From NCBI RefSeq assembly GCF_030433675.1, contig NZ_JAROCB010000002.1, forward strand, positions 62,001 to 126,000: DNA of 64,000 nt, written 5' to 3'. A program made the translations under genes and the position numbers. Positions 33,329 to 42,391 of the stretch are shown one piece after another; position 1 is the stretch's first letter, and each line of letters starts with the position of its first letter. The notes beneath the pieces are model-generated. The model was not told the DNA's origin. It ran no database searches and was given only the letters and a program-made list of their open reading frames with translations. This DNA is from Leifsonia virtsii. Lineage in GTDB: Bacteria > Actinomycetota > Actinomycetes > Actinomycetales > Microbacteriaceae.

Positions 33329-34627
33329 ATGTCTCGCGTCGACTCAACGGTGAGAAGGGCGCTGGCCATCACGGCGGCCGCCGCACTCGCGCTCAGCATG
33401 GCGGCCTGCTCCGGCTCGGGAGGCGGTTCCGGCACCAAGACCGTCGTCTGGTCCACCTGGGGCACCCCGGAGGAGCTCACCCGCTACAAGGAATTCGACC
33501 AGAAGTTCATGAAGGAGCATCCCGACATCAAGGTCGTGCTCCAGCCGGTCGCCGACTACGGGGATTACCACACGAAGCTCCTCGCGCAGCTCGCCTCCGG
33601 CACGGCACCGGACGTGTTCTACATCGGCGACGACAAGATCGGCCAGTTCGTCAACTCGAAGGCCCTGCTGCCGCTGACCTCGCTCATGGAGTCGTCGGCG
33701 AGCAAGACCAAGCCCGACGACTTCGCGCAGGGCCTGTTCGGAGCCACCAAAAAGGGCGACGAGTACTACGCGGCGCCCAACGACTCCAACCCTGACGCGC
33801 TCTGGTACGACAAGGCGGCGCTGAAGAAGGCCGGGGTCACCGACGACCCCGCGACCCTCGCCGCCGAGGGCAAGTGGACGACCGACGCCTTCCTCGACAT
33901 GAACGAGAAGCTGCACAAGGCGGGCCTGACCGGCTCCATGTTCTGGAACTACTGGAGCACCCACTACAGCTGGATCTCGTCGCAGGGCGGGAAGGCCTTC
34001 GACGAGTCGGGCACGTTCGTCGCGAACACCGACCAGACGAGCGTCAAGGCGATGGATGTGCTGGCCAAGAACTTCCAGAACGGCACTTTCGTCGTCGCCG
34101 ACACCCTCCCGGAGGGCGCAGGCGCGGACAGCGTCTTCGTCACGCACAAGGCGGGCTTCTTCGTCCAGGGCCGCTACACGATCGGCACCGTCAAGGCCGC
34201 CGGCGACCCCGAGAACTACGACGTGGCCCCGTGGCCGACGCCGTCGGGCAAGGCGGCGCCGACCGGTGTCGCGGTGAGCTACCTCGCCATCAACGCCAAG
34301 ACGAAGAACAAGGACGCCGCGTTCACGTTCTGGACGAACTTCCTCTCCGCCGAGGGCCAGACCCAGCGACTGCAGGGCGGCGGCAACGCCGTGCCGTCGA
34401 TCAAGGGCGCCGACAAGGTGGTGCTCGACGGCTACCCGGAGCACGCCAAGACGCTGCTGGAGATGCGCGACATCGGCTTCGAGGACTACGCCAGCGAGGC
34501 GGCCGTCCCCGGTCTGTCGAGCGACATCAGCGACAAGATGCTCGCGCTCTACCAGGGCAAGGCGTCCACGAAGGAGACGCTCGACGAGGTCGCCAAGATG
34601 ATCGCCGACAAGACCGGCGGCAAGTGA
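33329..34627 (+). CDS. Sugar ABC transporter substrate-binding protein, family 1
   Basis: The 432-residue lipoprotein has a lipobox LSMAACSG (Cys near 27) and the family 1 pattern VVWSTWGTPEELTRYKEFDQ and QLASGTAPDVFYIGDD. It should bind an oligosaccharide outside the membrane. The downstream hydrolases point to a galactose- or glucose-containing oligosaccharide. ATG follows AAGGATCGAGG. First gene of an operon with two permeases and a glycosidase but no ATPase, as is normal in actinobacteria that share one MsiK-type ATPase. Confidence 0.9.
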   Translation: MSRVDSTVRRALAITAAAALALSMAACSGSGGGSGTKTVVWSTWGTPEELTRYKEFDQKFMKEHPDIKVVLQPVADYGDYHTKLLAQLASGTAPDVFYIGDDKIGQFVNSKALLPLTSLMESSASKTKPDDFAQGLFGATKKGDEYYAAPNDSNPDALWYDKAALKKAGVTDDPATLAAEGKWTTDAFLDMNEKLHKAGLTGSMFWNYWSTHYSWISSQGGKAFDESGTFVANTDQTSVKAMDVLAKNFQNGTFVVADTLPEGAGADSVFVTHKAGFFVQGRYTIGTVKAAGDPENYDVAPWPTPSGKAAPTGVAVSYLAINAKTKNKDAAFTFWTNFLSAEGQTQRLQGGGNAVPSIKGADKVVLDGYPEHAKTLLEMRDIGFEDYASEAAVPGLSSDISDKMLALYQGKASTKETLDEVAKMIADKTGGK

Positions 34628-34637
34628 GGCGGCACGC

Positions 34638-35603
34638 GTGACTGCACTAGGGGAAGCAACCGTCGCCGCTGAGGCCGAGGTCGTCCCCGCGCCGCCGGGC
34701 GGGCTCCGCAAGGAGTCCGCCTGGCGGCGTCGCGACCGCCGCTGGGGCTACGTCTTCGTCGGACCGCAGCTGCTCGGCATGACGCTGTTCGTCGTCGTGC
34801 CGTTCATCGCCAGCCTGGTGCTGGCGTTCGCGAAGTGGGACGGCCTCAACGATCTGAGCTGGATCGGCTTCGACAATTTCCGCACAGAGCTCTCCGACCC
34901 GCTCTTCGGACGCTCGATCGTCAACACCCTGCTGATCGCGCTGATCACCGTCCCGGTCGGCCTCGGCCTCGCCGTCGTGCTGGCGGTCGCGCTCGAGCGG
35001 CTGAAGACGCGGACGCTGTACCTCGTCCTCTTCTTCGCGCCGGTCGTGACCTCCTCCGTCGCCGTCGCCATGATCTGGCAGCAGCTCCTCCGCAAGGACG
35101 GCGTGCTCAGCGGCTTCATCGCGAACGTCTTCCACATCGCGCCGCCGGACTGGCTGGGCGACCCGCATCTGGCGCTGATCGCCGTCTGCATCGTGACCAT
35201 CTGGTCGTCGGTCGGCCTGAACGTCATCATCTTCCTCGCGGGCCTGCAGAACATCTCGCCGTCGGTCATCGAGGCGGCGCGGCTCGACGGCGCCGGGGCG
35301 TTCACCCTGTTCTTCCGGGTGCGGCTGCCGCTGCTGTCGCCGATCATCTTCTTCTCGACGGTCATCGCGTTCATCAGCTCGCTGCAGACCTTCGACACCG
35401 TCTTCATCCTCACGGCGAACGCGGGACCGGACAACGCCACCCGCACGATCGTCTACCACATCTACGATCTCGGCTTCGGGAAGTTCCAGTTCGGGCCGGC
35501 GAGCGCGGCCTCGATCATCCTGCTGATCATCACGCTGGTCATCACCGGCATCCAGTTCGCCGCCCAGAAGAAGTTCGTCCACTACGAGGATGGTGCAGCA
35601 TGA
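34638..35603 (+). CDS. Sugar ABC permease, MalF/UgpA type
   Basis: The 321-residue product has six helices, starting with GYVFVGPQLLGMTLFVVVPF, and the EAA loop IEAARLDGAGAFTLFFRVRL. It forms the importer channel with the next protein. GTG at 34638 is 10 bp after the binding-protein gene. Confidence 0.92.
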   Translation: MTALGEATVAAEAEVVPAPPGGLRKESAWRRRDRRWGYVFVGPQLLGMTLFVVVPFIASLVLAFAKWDGLNDLSWIGFDNFRTELSDPLFGRSIVNTLLIALITVPVGLGLAVVLAVALERLKTRTLYLVLFFAPVVTSSVAVAMIWQQLLRKDGVLSGFIANVFHIAPPDWLGDPHLALIAVCIVTIWSSVGLNVIIFLAGLQNISPSVIEAARLDGAGAFTLFFRVRLPLLSPIIFFSTVIAFISSLQTFDTVFILTANAGPDNATRTIVYHIYDLGFGKFQFGPASAASIILLIITLVITGIQFAAQKKFVHYEDGAA

Positions 35604-36514
35604 CCGCCGCCCCCGCTCCCTCCCGCACAGCACCTGGCCCGGCAGGAGCAGCCGCACCCGTTCGTCCGCCGCGCACCGGTCGCGGCACGACCCGCGTGCG
35701 CACGACGATCCTGCACCTGGCGCTGCTCGCCGGCGGCATCCTGATGGTCTTCCCCTTCCTCTGGATGCTGCTGACCTCGTTCAAGACGCTGCCCCAGCTG
35801 CTGAACGACCCGCTCTCGCTGTGGCCGCAGCCGTTCACGCTGCAGAACTATGCGGACGCCTGGAACGACGTCCCGTTCGGCAACGCGTACTGGAACACCA
35901 TCTACATCGCCGTACTCGTCGTCGTCGGCACGCTCGTGACGGCCGCGATGGCCGGGTACGCGTTCGCGCGCATCCCGTTCCGCGGCAGCAGGGTGCTCTT
36001 CGTCCTGTTCCTGGCGACGCAGATGATCCCGATGCAGGTGACCCTCATCCCCTTCTACTTCCTGATGGCGAGACTGGGATGGGTCGACTCCCACCTGGCG
36101 CTGATCGTGCCGGCGGCGCTCGCGAACCCGTTCGCGGTGTTCCTGATGCGCCAGTTCGTGCTGTCGCTGCCGAAGGAGCTGGAGGAGGCGGCGATCGTCG
36201 ACGGCGCCGGTCGCTGGCGGATCTTCTGGAGCGTCATCCTGCCGAACCTCCGTCCGGGTCTCGGTGCGCTCGCGATCATCGTCGCGCTCAGCACCTGGAA
36301 CAACTTCCTCCTGCCGCTCGTCATCCTCAACTCGCAGGAGCTGTTCACCGTGCCGCTGCTGCTGCAGAGCTTCCGCGGCCAGTTCGGGTCGGTGAACTAC
36401 GGGCTGATTATGGCGGCGTCGGCGATCGCGACCATCCCGATGCTCATCGCCTTCGTGATCGGCCAGCGCCGCATCATCGGCAGCATGGCGGCGTCCGGGC
36501 TGGGCGGCCGGTGA
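35600..36514 (+). CDS. Sugar ABC permease, MalG/UgpE type
   Basis: The 304-residue product has six helices with MVFPFLWMLLTSFKT near the start and the EAA loop LEEAAIVDGAGRWRIFWSVI. ATG at 35600 overlaps the upstream stop (ATGA), and its own stop overlaps the glycosidase GTG. Confidence 0.92.
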   Translation: MTAAPAPSRTAPGPAGAAAPVRPPRTGRGTTRVRTTILHLALLAGGILMVFPFLWMLLTSFKTLPQLLNDPLSLWPQPFTLQNYADAWNDVPFGNAYWNTIYIAVLVVVGTLVTAAMAGYAFARIPFRGSRVLFVLFLATQMIPMQVTLIPFYFLMARLGWVDSHLALIVPAALANPFAVFLMRQFVLSLPKELEEAAIVDGAGRWRIFWSVILPNLRPGLGALAIIVALSTWNNFLLPLVILNSQELFTVPLLLQSFRGQFGSVNYGLIMAASAIATIPMLIAFVIGQRRIIGSMAASGLGGR

Positions 36515-38142
36515 GCGGCCGGTCGCCGGCGTCGCGGGTCTCGCGCTTCCTGGACCTCGTGGCCGCGCCCTTCACGCTGCCGGGCTCGCGCATCCTCGTG
36601 CTCCGCGACGGCGACGCGCTGACCGTGCGTCGCGCCGAGTACGAGCGCCCCCTCGACGAGTGCGTGGTCGTGCGCGCGCTGCGGGTCCGCGGGGCCGACG
36701 GTTCGCTCGCGCCGGTCTCGGTCGTCCGTCCGGACCGCATCGAGTTCGGCGCCGCGGGCGTCGCGCTGACCTTCGACGGGCCCGATGCGCTGACGCTGGG
36801 CGGAGAGGGGGACTGGGAGGCGGAGGTCGAACCCGTCGACGGGCCCCCGGTGCGCGTGTCGTCGGCCGACGGTGCGGTGCGTCTCTCCCCGGACGGCGTC
36901 ACCCGCATCCCGGCCGCGGAGCACGGTTCTGCCCTGGCGGAGACGGCCCGGGTCTGGGACGAGTGGTTCGCCCGCACCCCCGTGGTGCGCGACGACCTCG
37001 CCGACATGACCGCCTTCTGCTGGTGGGTGCTCGGCGCCAACATCGTCTCGCTGCCCGGCCGTGGCGCCCGCGCCGTCGTGCCGTCGAAGATCGGGTACGT
37101 CGGTCTCTGGCAGTGGGATGCGTACTTCATCGCCGCGGGCCTGCGCCACGGGGACCCGGAGCTGGCGCGGGAACAGCTGGAGCTCGCCTTCGCCTTCCCG
37201 ACCGCCGACGGGCAGCTTCCGGACGTCGTGCACGACGAGGGCGTGCTGGCCTCGAGCGACGACCTCCCGCCGGGCGACCGCGAGAACCTGCGCCGGGCGG
37301 GCTCCGCCATCGCCGACCCGTCCGCGCCCATCCCGCTCACCAAACCGCCGCTCGCCGCCTGGGCGCTGCGTCGGCTGGAGGGCCTGGTGGACGACCCCGC
37401 CTGGTTCGACGCGGCGTGGAAGACGGTCGCGCGCAGCCAGGAGTGGTGGTTCGCCCACTCGGATCTCGACGGCGACGGGATGCCCGAGTACGGCCACCCG
37501 TACTCGTCGGGCCTCGACGACAGCCCCGTCTTCGACGCAGAGCTGCCGGTCGCGTCGCCGGACCTGGCCGCATACCTGATCCTGCAGGACGACCTCCTCG
37601 CGGCCCGCGCCAGGGAGATCGGCGACGAGGACGCGGCGGCACGGCACGCGGCCCGGTCCGCCCGCACTCTGGAGCTGCTGGAGCGGATGTGGGACGAGGA
37701 GGCGGGGTACTTCCGGTCCTCCGGCGCCGGCGTGCCGGTGGATGCGGAGACGGCTGTCTCGCTGCTCCCGCTGCTGACCGGGAGGCTTCCGGGCCGGTAC
37801 GTCGCCGGCATCCTCGCCGCACTCGACGACCCCGACCGCTTCGCCACCCCGTGGGCCGTCCCGACGGTCGCGCGCCGTGACCCGTCCTTCTCGGAGGAGC
37901 GGATGTGGCGCGGCCCGGTGTGGGTGAACGTCAACGCGCTGCTCGCCGAGGGTCTCGCCGTCTCCGGTCAGCCGGCCCGAGCGCGCGAGCTCGTCGAGCA
38001 GACGCTGCGCCTCGTCATCCACGCCGGCGGTCCGCACGAGTACTTCACGCCGACGACCGGCCGAAAGGCGCGAACCGCGACGACCGCGTTCGGCTGGTCC
38101 GCCGCCCTCTTCGTCGACCTCGCCGTGCGGGCCTCGGCCTGA
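36511..38142 (+). CDS. GH63/MGH1-like glycoside hydrolase
   Basis: The 543-residue cytoplasmic protein has an (alpha/alpha)6 barrel typical of clan GH-G enzymes: GLWQWDAYFIAAGLRHGD, DLDGDGMPEYGHPYSSGLDD and MWRGPVWVNVNALLAEGL. No signal peptide is present, so it acts on imported sugar. Relatives hydrolyse alpha-glucosidic or mannosylglycerate bonds; which one cannot be told here. The first ~130 residues form a beta-rich N-terminal domain. It is translationally coupled to the importer. Confidence 0.8.
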   Translation: MSGRSPASRVSRFLDLVAAPFTLPGSRILVLRDGDALTVRRAEYERPLDECVVVRALRVRGADGSLAPVSVVRPDRIEFGAAGVALTFDGPDALTLGGEGDWEAEVEPVDGPPVRVSSADGAVRLSPDGVTRIPAAEHGSALAETARVWDEWFARTPVVRDDLADMTAFCWWVLGANIVSLPGRGARAVVPSKIGYVGLWQWDAYFIAAGLRHGDPELAREQLELAFAFPTADGQLPDVVHDEGVLASSDDLPPGDRENLRRAGSAIADPSAPIPLTKPPLAAWALRRLEGLVDDPAWFDAAWKTVARSQEWWFAHSDLDGDGMPEYGHPYSSGLDDSPVFDAELPVASPDLAAYLILQDDLLAARAREIGDEDAAARHAARSARTLELLERMWDEEAGYFRSSGAGVPVDAETAVSLLPLLTGRLPGRYVAGILAALDDPDRFATPWAVPTVARRDPSFSEERMWRGPVWVNVNALLAEGLAVSGQPARARELVEQTLRLVIHAGGPHEYFTPTTGRKARTATTAFGWSAALFVDLAVRASA

Positions 38143-38152
38143 CCGACGGGTG

Positions 38153-38812
38153 CTAGCTCAAGCGCTCCCACTTGATGCCGGCGTCGGCGAGGAGGCGGCG
38201 CATGCCGTTGGTCCAGTTCGCCGCGAGGGCGGCCTTCGCGGCCGGCACGTCGCGGTGGATGAGGTGCTCGGCGATGGCCGAGTGCTCCTCGGCCGAGCGC
38301 TCCACCAGCACGTCGTCGCCGACCAGCAGCGACTCGTAGCGGTGGATGGCGCTGCGCACCTGGGTGATCTGCTCCAGAAGCGTGTGGTTGGGGCACGCGC
38401 TCAGCATGAGGTTGTGCCACTCGTCGTCCTTGCGGTTGACGACCGCGTGCTCGGCCAGGTCGTCGGTGAAGGCGGCGGCCAGCGATGCGAGGCGCTCGCC
38501 GAGGGCGGCGAGCTCGTCGACGGGGGTGAGGTCGAGCGCCAGGCCTTCGAGGGTGACGATGATCGGGCAGAGCTCCTCGAACTCCTGCGCGCTGAGGGGC
38601 ACGAAGCGGAAGCCCTTGCCGTTCTCGCTCTCGATCTGGCCTTCGCTCTCGAGGGCGATGAGGGCCTCGCGGAGCGGCGTGCGGCTGACGCCGAGCTCGG
38701 CCGCGAGCTGCACCTCGTTGATGCTCTCGCCCGGCCGCACCGCGCCTGCGCGCATGCGCGCGATCAGCTCTTCGCGCACCTGGGAACGCAGGTTCTTGCG
38801 CTCAATCGCCAT
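38153..38812 (-). CDS. GntR-family regulator (FCD domain)
   Basis: The 219-residue product has the winged helix QVREELIARMRAGAVRPGES and LAAELGVSRTPLREALIALE, followed by a helical FCD ligand domain in which His residues of EWHNLMLSACPNH and EHSAIAEHLIHRD probably bind metal. ATG follows GGAGGGG. It lies between the ABC-glycosidase operon (tail to tail) and the GH42 operon (divergent), with identical operators in front of both, so it is the local repressor. Confidence 0.9.
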   Translation of the reverse strand: MAIERKNLRSQVREELIARMRAGAVRPGESINEVQLAAELGVSRTPLREALIALESEGQIESENGKGFRFVPLSAQEFEELCPIIVTLEGLALDLTPVDELAALGERLASLAAAFTDDLAEHAVVNRKDDEWHNLMLSACPNHTLLEQITQVRSAIHRYESLLVGDDVLVERSAEEHSAIAEHLIHRDVPAAKAALAANWTNGMRRLLADAGIKWERLS

Positions 38813-38887
38813 ATCGGAAACCCCTCCAGCCGGACCGCGCTTGGCCAGCTTAGGGGTTGACCCCGGCTGGCGAACGCCATAGCGTTA

Positions 38888-38904
38888 CTGTATACAGAAT
38901 ACAG
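38888..38904. promoter_or_regulatory. GntR operator 2 in the gntR/GH42 divergent gap
   Basis: CTGTATACAGAATACAG, identical over 17 bases (18 with the preceding A) to the site at 33270-33286. TATACA at 38891-38896 can be the -10 of the GH42 operon. Occupying the 151-bp gap between the GntR gene and the GH42 gene, it should serve repression of the operon and autoregulation. Confidence 0.8.
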
Positions 38905-38963
38905 TCGACAGGGTCTGAAGACAACCGTCGACGTTCGCACGACGACCGACACCGAGGAGACCG

Positions 38964-41006
38964 ATGACGATCCCCGCGCCGCGCAGCATCCGGCTCGACG
39001 CGCTCGCCTACGGCGGCGACTACAACCCCGACCAGTGGCCGGAGGCGGTCTGGGCCGAGGATGTGCGGCTCATGGTGGAGGCGGGGGTCAACCTGGTCAC
39101 ACTGCCGGTCTTCTCCTGGCCCCTGCTCGAGCCGGAACCCGGTGTGTGGGACTTCGGAGGTCTCGACCGCATCGTCGACCTGCTCTGGGAGAACGGCATC
39201 AAGGTCGACCTGGCCACCGCCACGGCGACGCCGCCGGCGTGGCTCGTGCGTGAGCATCCCGAGGTCCTGCCGTGGAACGCGGACGGCGTGCGACTGGAGT
39301 TCGGATCGCGGCAGTCGTACTGCCCGAGCTCCCCGGTGTTCCGGGGGGCGGCGCTGCGCCTGACCCGCGCGCTCGCGGAGCGCTACGGCGAGCATCCCGC
39401 CCTCGCGCTGTGGCATGTGTCCAACGAGTACGGCGACCACGTCGCGCGCTGCTGGTGCCCGGAGTCCGCCCGCCACTTCCGCCGCTGGCTGGAGGGCCGC
39501 TACGGCGACATCGCGGGGCTCAACGAAGCGTGGGGCACCAGCTGCTGGGGCCAGAACTACCTCGGCTTCGAGCAGATCGAGCCACCGCGCACCGCGACGG
39601 GGCCGATCAACCCGGCGCAGCTGGTCGACTTCGAGCGCTTCTCGTCCGACGCGCTGCTCGAGCTCTTCCAGGCGGAGGTGGAGGTGCTGCGCGAGGTCAC
39701 GCCCGAAATCCCGGTCACCACCAACTTCATGAGCCTGTTCCGGGAGCTCGACTACTGGGACTTCGCCGCGGCGGAGGACGTCGTCACCGACGACGCCTAC
39801 CCCGACCCGGCCGACCCGTCCGCGCACGTCGGGGCCGCGCTCAACTACGGGCTGATGCGCAGCCTCAAGGACGGCAGGCCCTGGCTCCTCCTCGAGCAGG
39901 CGCCGAGCGCCGTCAGCTGGCGCGACGTGAACGTCCCCAAGGCGCCGGGGCAGATGCGTCTCGGCAGCCTGCAGGCGATCGCGCACGGCTCCGACGGCGT
40001 GATGTTCTTCCAGTGGCGCCAGGCGAAGTTCGGCCCGGAGAAGTTCCACTCGGCGATGCTCGGCCACCGCGGGGAGCGCAGCCGCACCTTCCGCGAGACG
40101 AAGGCGTTCGGCGCGGAGCTGAAGAAGCTCGAGCCCGTGCGCGGGACGCGGGTGCGCTCGTCCGTCGCCCTGGTCGCCGACTGGGACGCCTGGTGGGGCG
40201 TGACCCAGACCGAGTCCATGCCCTCGCAGCGCCTCGACTGGCTCACCGAGGCCCGCGCCTGGCACGCCGCCGCGTTCGCCCTGGGCCAGCCGGTCGACGT
40301 CGCGCGCGCGGGCGGGCCCTTCGGCGACCACCGCGTGGTGCTCGTCCCCAACCTGTACGCCGCGACCGTCGAGCAGGCCGAGGCGCTCGCCGCGTTCGTC
40401 GAGGGCGGCGGGCAGCTCGTCGTCGGGCCGTTCTCCGGCGTCGTGGACCACCGCGAGCAGGTGCACGAGGGAGGCGCGCCGGGGCCGCTGCGCGACCTGC
40501 TCGGCGTCGAGGTCGACGAGTGGTGGCCGCTTCCCGCAGACGGCCACCGCACGGTCGAGCTCGCCGGGCGCGTGCACTCCACCCGGGTCTGGGGCGAGTG
40601 GATCGAGCCGCACGACGGCACCGAGATCCTCGCCCGCTTCGCCGATGGCGACCTCGCCGGGATGCCTGCGCTCACCCGCCGCGCCCACGGCGCCGGCTCC
40701 GCCTGGTACCTCGCGGCCGGTCTCGATGAAGAGGGGATGCGCGCCGTGCTCTCCGCCGTCCTCACTGCCGCCGGTCTCCCGCTCCGGGTTCCGGACACCG
40801 CGCTCGAGGTCGTCACCCGGACCGACGGCACCACCGACTTCACCTTCGTGCTCAACCACGGCCGCGAGGCCCGGACGGCCCCGCGCATCCCGGGCGGCAT
40901 CGACCTGGTCACCGGCGCGGACGCCGGGGCGGGCCTGGCGCTCGGCTCGTTCGGCGCGGCCGTGATCGAGCATCCCGCACAGCACGCGAACGAGAGGCAA
41001 GCATGA
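38964..41006 (+). CDS. Beta-galactosidase, GH42
   Basis: The 680-residue enzyme has the GH42 opening YGGDYNPDQWPEAVWAEDVR, the acid/base Glu155 in WHVSNEYG and the probable nucleophile Glu311 in WLLLEQAPSAVSW; the C-terminal trimerisation and beta domains follow. It is cytoplasmic and hydrolyses beta-galactosides or related arabinosides. ATG follows GAGGAG. It leads a five-gene operon whose other members are not typical for galactose use. Confidence 0.92.
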   Translation: MTIPAPRSIRLDALAYGGDYNPDQWPEAVWAEDVRLMVEAGVNLVTLPVFSWPLLEPEPGVWDFGGLDRIVDLLWENGIKVDLATATATPPAWLVREHPEVLPWNADGVRLEFGSRQSYCPSSPVFRGAALRLTRALAERYGEHPALALWHVSNEYGDHVARCWCPESARHFRRWLEGRYGDIAGLNEAWGTSCWGQNYLGFEQIEPPRTATGPINPAQLVDFERFSSDALLELFQAEVEVLREVTPEIPVTTNFMSLFRELDYWDFAAAEDVVTDDAYPDPADPSAHVGAALNYGLMRSLKDGRPWLLLEQAPSAVSWRDVNVPKAPGQMRLGSLQAIAHGSDGVMFFQWRQAKFGPEKFHSAMLGHRGERSRTFRETKAFGAELKKLEPVRGTRVRSSVALVADWDAWWGVTQTESMPSQRLDWLTEARAWHAAAFALGQPVDVARAGGPFGDHRVVLVPNLYAATVEQAEALAAFVEGGGQLVVGPFSGVVDHREQVHEGGAPGPLRDLLGVEVDEWWPLPADGHRTVELAGRVHSTRVWGEWIEPHDGTEILARFADGDLAGMPALTRRAHGAGSAWYLAAGLDEEGMRAVLSAVLTAAGLPLRVPDTALEVVTRTDGTTDFTFVLNHGREARTAPRIPGGIDLVTGADAGAGLALGSFGAAVIEHPAQHANERQA

Positions 41007-42391
41007 CCGACCCCTTCATCCATCCCTACGTGCCGAACACGGCGCCGGCGTCGCGGCAGGCGATGCTGGAAGCGGTGGGCGCGGAGAGCGTCGACGAGTT
41101 CTACGCGGACATCCCCGCCGACCTGCGCCTCGGCCGCGACCTCGACCTGCCCGAGCCGCTGATCGCCGAGCAGGAGCTGGTGCGCCACGTCGGCGGTCTG
41201 CTGCGGCGCAACCGCGCGGTCGACCCCGGGCGACTGTTCCTGGGCGCCGGCACCTATCTGCACGCGGTTCCGGCCGTGGTGGACGAGATCATCAACCGCA
41301 GCGAGTTCCTCACCGCGTACGCGGGAGAGCCGTACGAGGACCACGGCCGCTTCCAGGCGCTGTTCCAGTACCAGTCGCTGATGGGCGAGCTGCTGAACCT
41401 GGACGTCGTCAACGTCCCGACCTACGACGGCTATCAGGCTGCGGCGACGTCGCTCGCGATGGCGACCCGCATCACCGGTCGGCGCGGCATCGTCCTGGTC
41501 AGCGACGTCCACCCAGACAAGCTGTCGAAGGTGCGCGACTACCTCCGCCCGATCGCCGACCTGACGGTCGTGCCCGGCGCCGGCGCGGAGGCGGACGTGG
41601 ACGCGGCGCTCGCGCACATCGGAGAGCGAACCGCGGCCGTCTGGGTCGAGTCGCCGAGCTTCCACGGCGCGCTCGAGACCCGCCTCCCGCAGCTCGCGGA
41701 GGCCGCGCACCGGGCAGGCGCCCTGCTCGTCGTCGGCACCGACCCGATCACCCTCGGCGTGATCGCGTCGCCCGCGGACCTCGGCGCGGACATCGTGCAC
41801 GGCGACATCCAGTCGCTCGGCCTGCACCCGTGGTTCGGCGGCGCCCACGCCGGTTTCATCGCCGTCGCCGACGACCCGCGGCTCGTCATGGAGCTGCCCT
41901 CCCGTCTGTTCGGGCTCGCGTCGACGGACGTCCCCGGCGAGTACGGCTTCGGCGACGTCGCCTACGACCGCACCTCCTTCGCGCTGCGCGAGGAGGGCAA
42001 GGAGTGGGTGGGCACCGCGGCAGCGCTGTGGGGTATCGCCGCCGGCGTCTACCTCGCGCTGATGGGCCCGCAGGGCATGGCCGAGCTGGGGGAGACGCTG
42101 CTCGCGCGCACCGAGTACGCGCGGCGCACGCTCACCGCGCTGCCGGGCGTGGCCGACGCCGACGGCGCCGTGCACATCCGGGAGTTCGTGCTCGACCTGT
42201 CGGCCGCCTCCCTCACCGCTCCGGCGCTCGTGACGGCGTTGCGCCTCGACGGCTTCGAGCCCGGGCTCGCGCTCGACGACCACCGTCTGCTCGTGTGCGT
42301 CACCGAGCAGAACACCCAGACCGACATCGACGACCTCGCCGCGGCGTTCGCCGCCGCGCTCGCGAACGCTGAGAAGGAGAAGACCGCGTGA
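41003..42391 (+). CDS. GcvPA-like PLP-dependent subunit (glycine decarboxylase P-protein paralog)
   Basis: The 462-residue protein aligns with the alpha subunit of two-part glycine decarboxylases: HPYVPNTAPASRQAMLEAVG, IPADLRLGRDLDLPEPL, and FLGAGTYLHAVPAVVDEIIN. The segment that in the usual enzyme reads like AYTPYQPE-SQG is here AYAGEPYEDHGRF, a strong departure near the active site. ATG overlaps the GH42 stop. No GcvH, GcvT or lipoamide dehydrogenase gene is near. It probably pairs with the next protein on a different substrate. Confidence 0.8.
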   Translation: MTDPFIHPYVPNTAPASRQAMLEAVGAESVDEFYADIPADLRLGRDLDLPEPLIAEQELVRHVGGLLRRNRAVDPGRLFLGAGTYLHAVPAVVDEIINRSEFLTAYAGEPYEDHGRFQALFQYQSLMGELLNLDVVNVPTYDGYQAAATSLAMATRITGRRGIVLVSDVHPDKLSKVRDYLRPIADLTVVPGAGAEADVDAALAHIGERTAAVWVESPSFHGALETRLPQLAEAAHRAGALLVVGTDPITLGVIASPADLGADIVHGDIQSLGLHPWFGGAHAGFIAVADDPRLVMELPSRLFGLASTDVPGEYGFGDVAYDRTSFALREEGKEWVGTAAALWGIAAGVYLALMGPQGMAELGETLLARTEYARRTLTALPGVADADGAVHIREFVLDLSAASLTAPALVTALRLDGFEPGLALDDHRLLVCVTEQNTQTDIDDLAAAFAAALANAEKEKTA

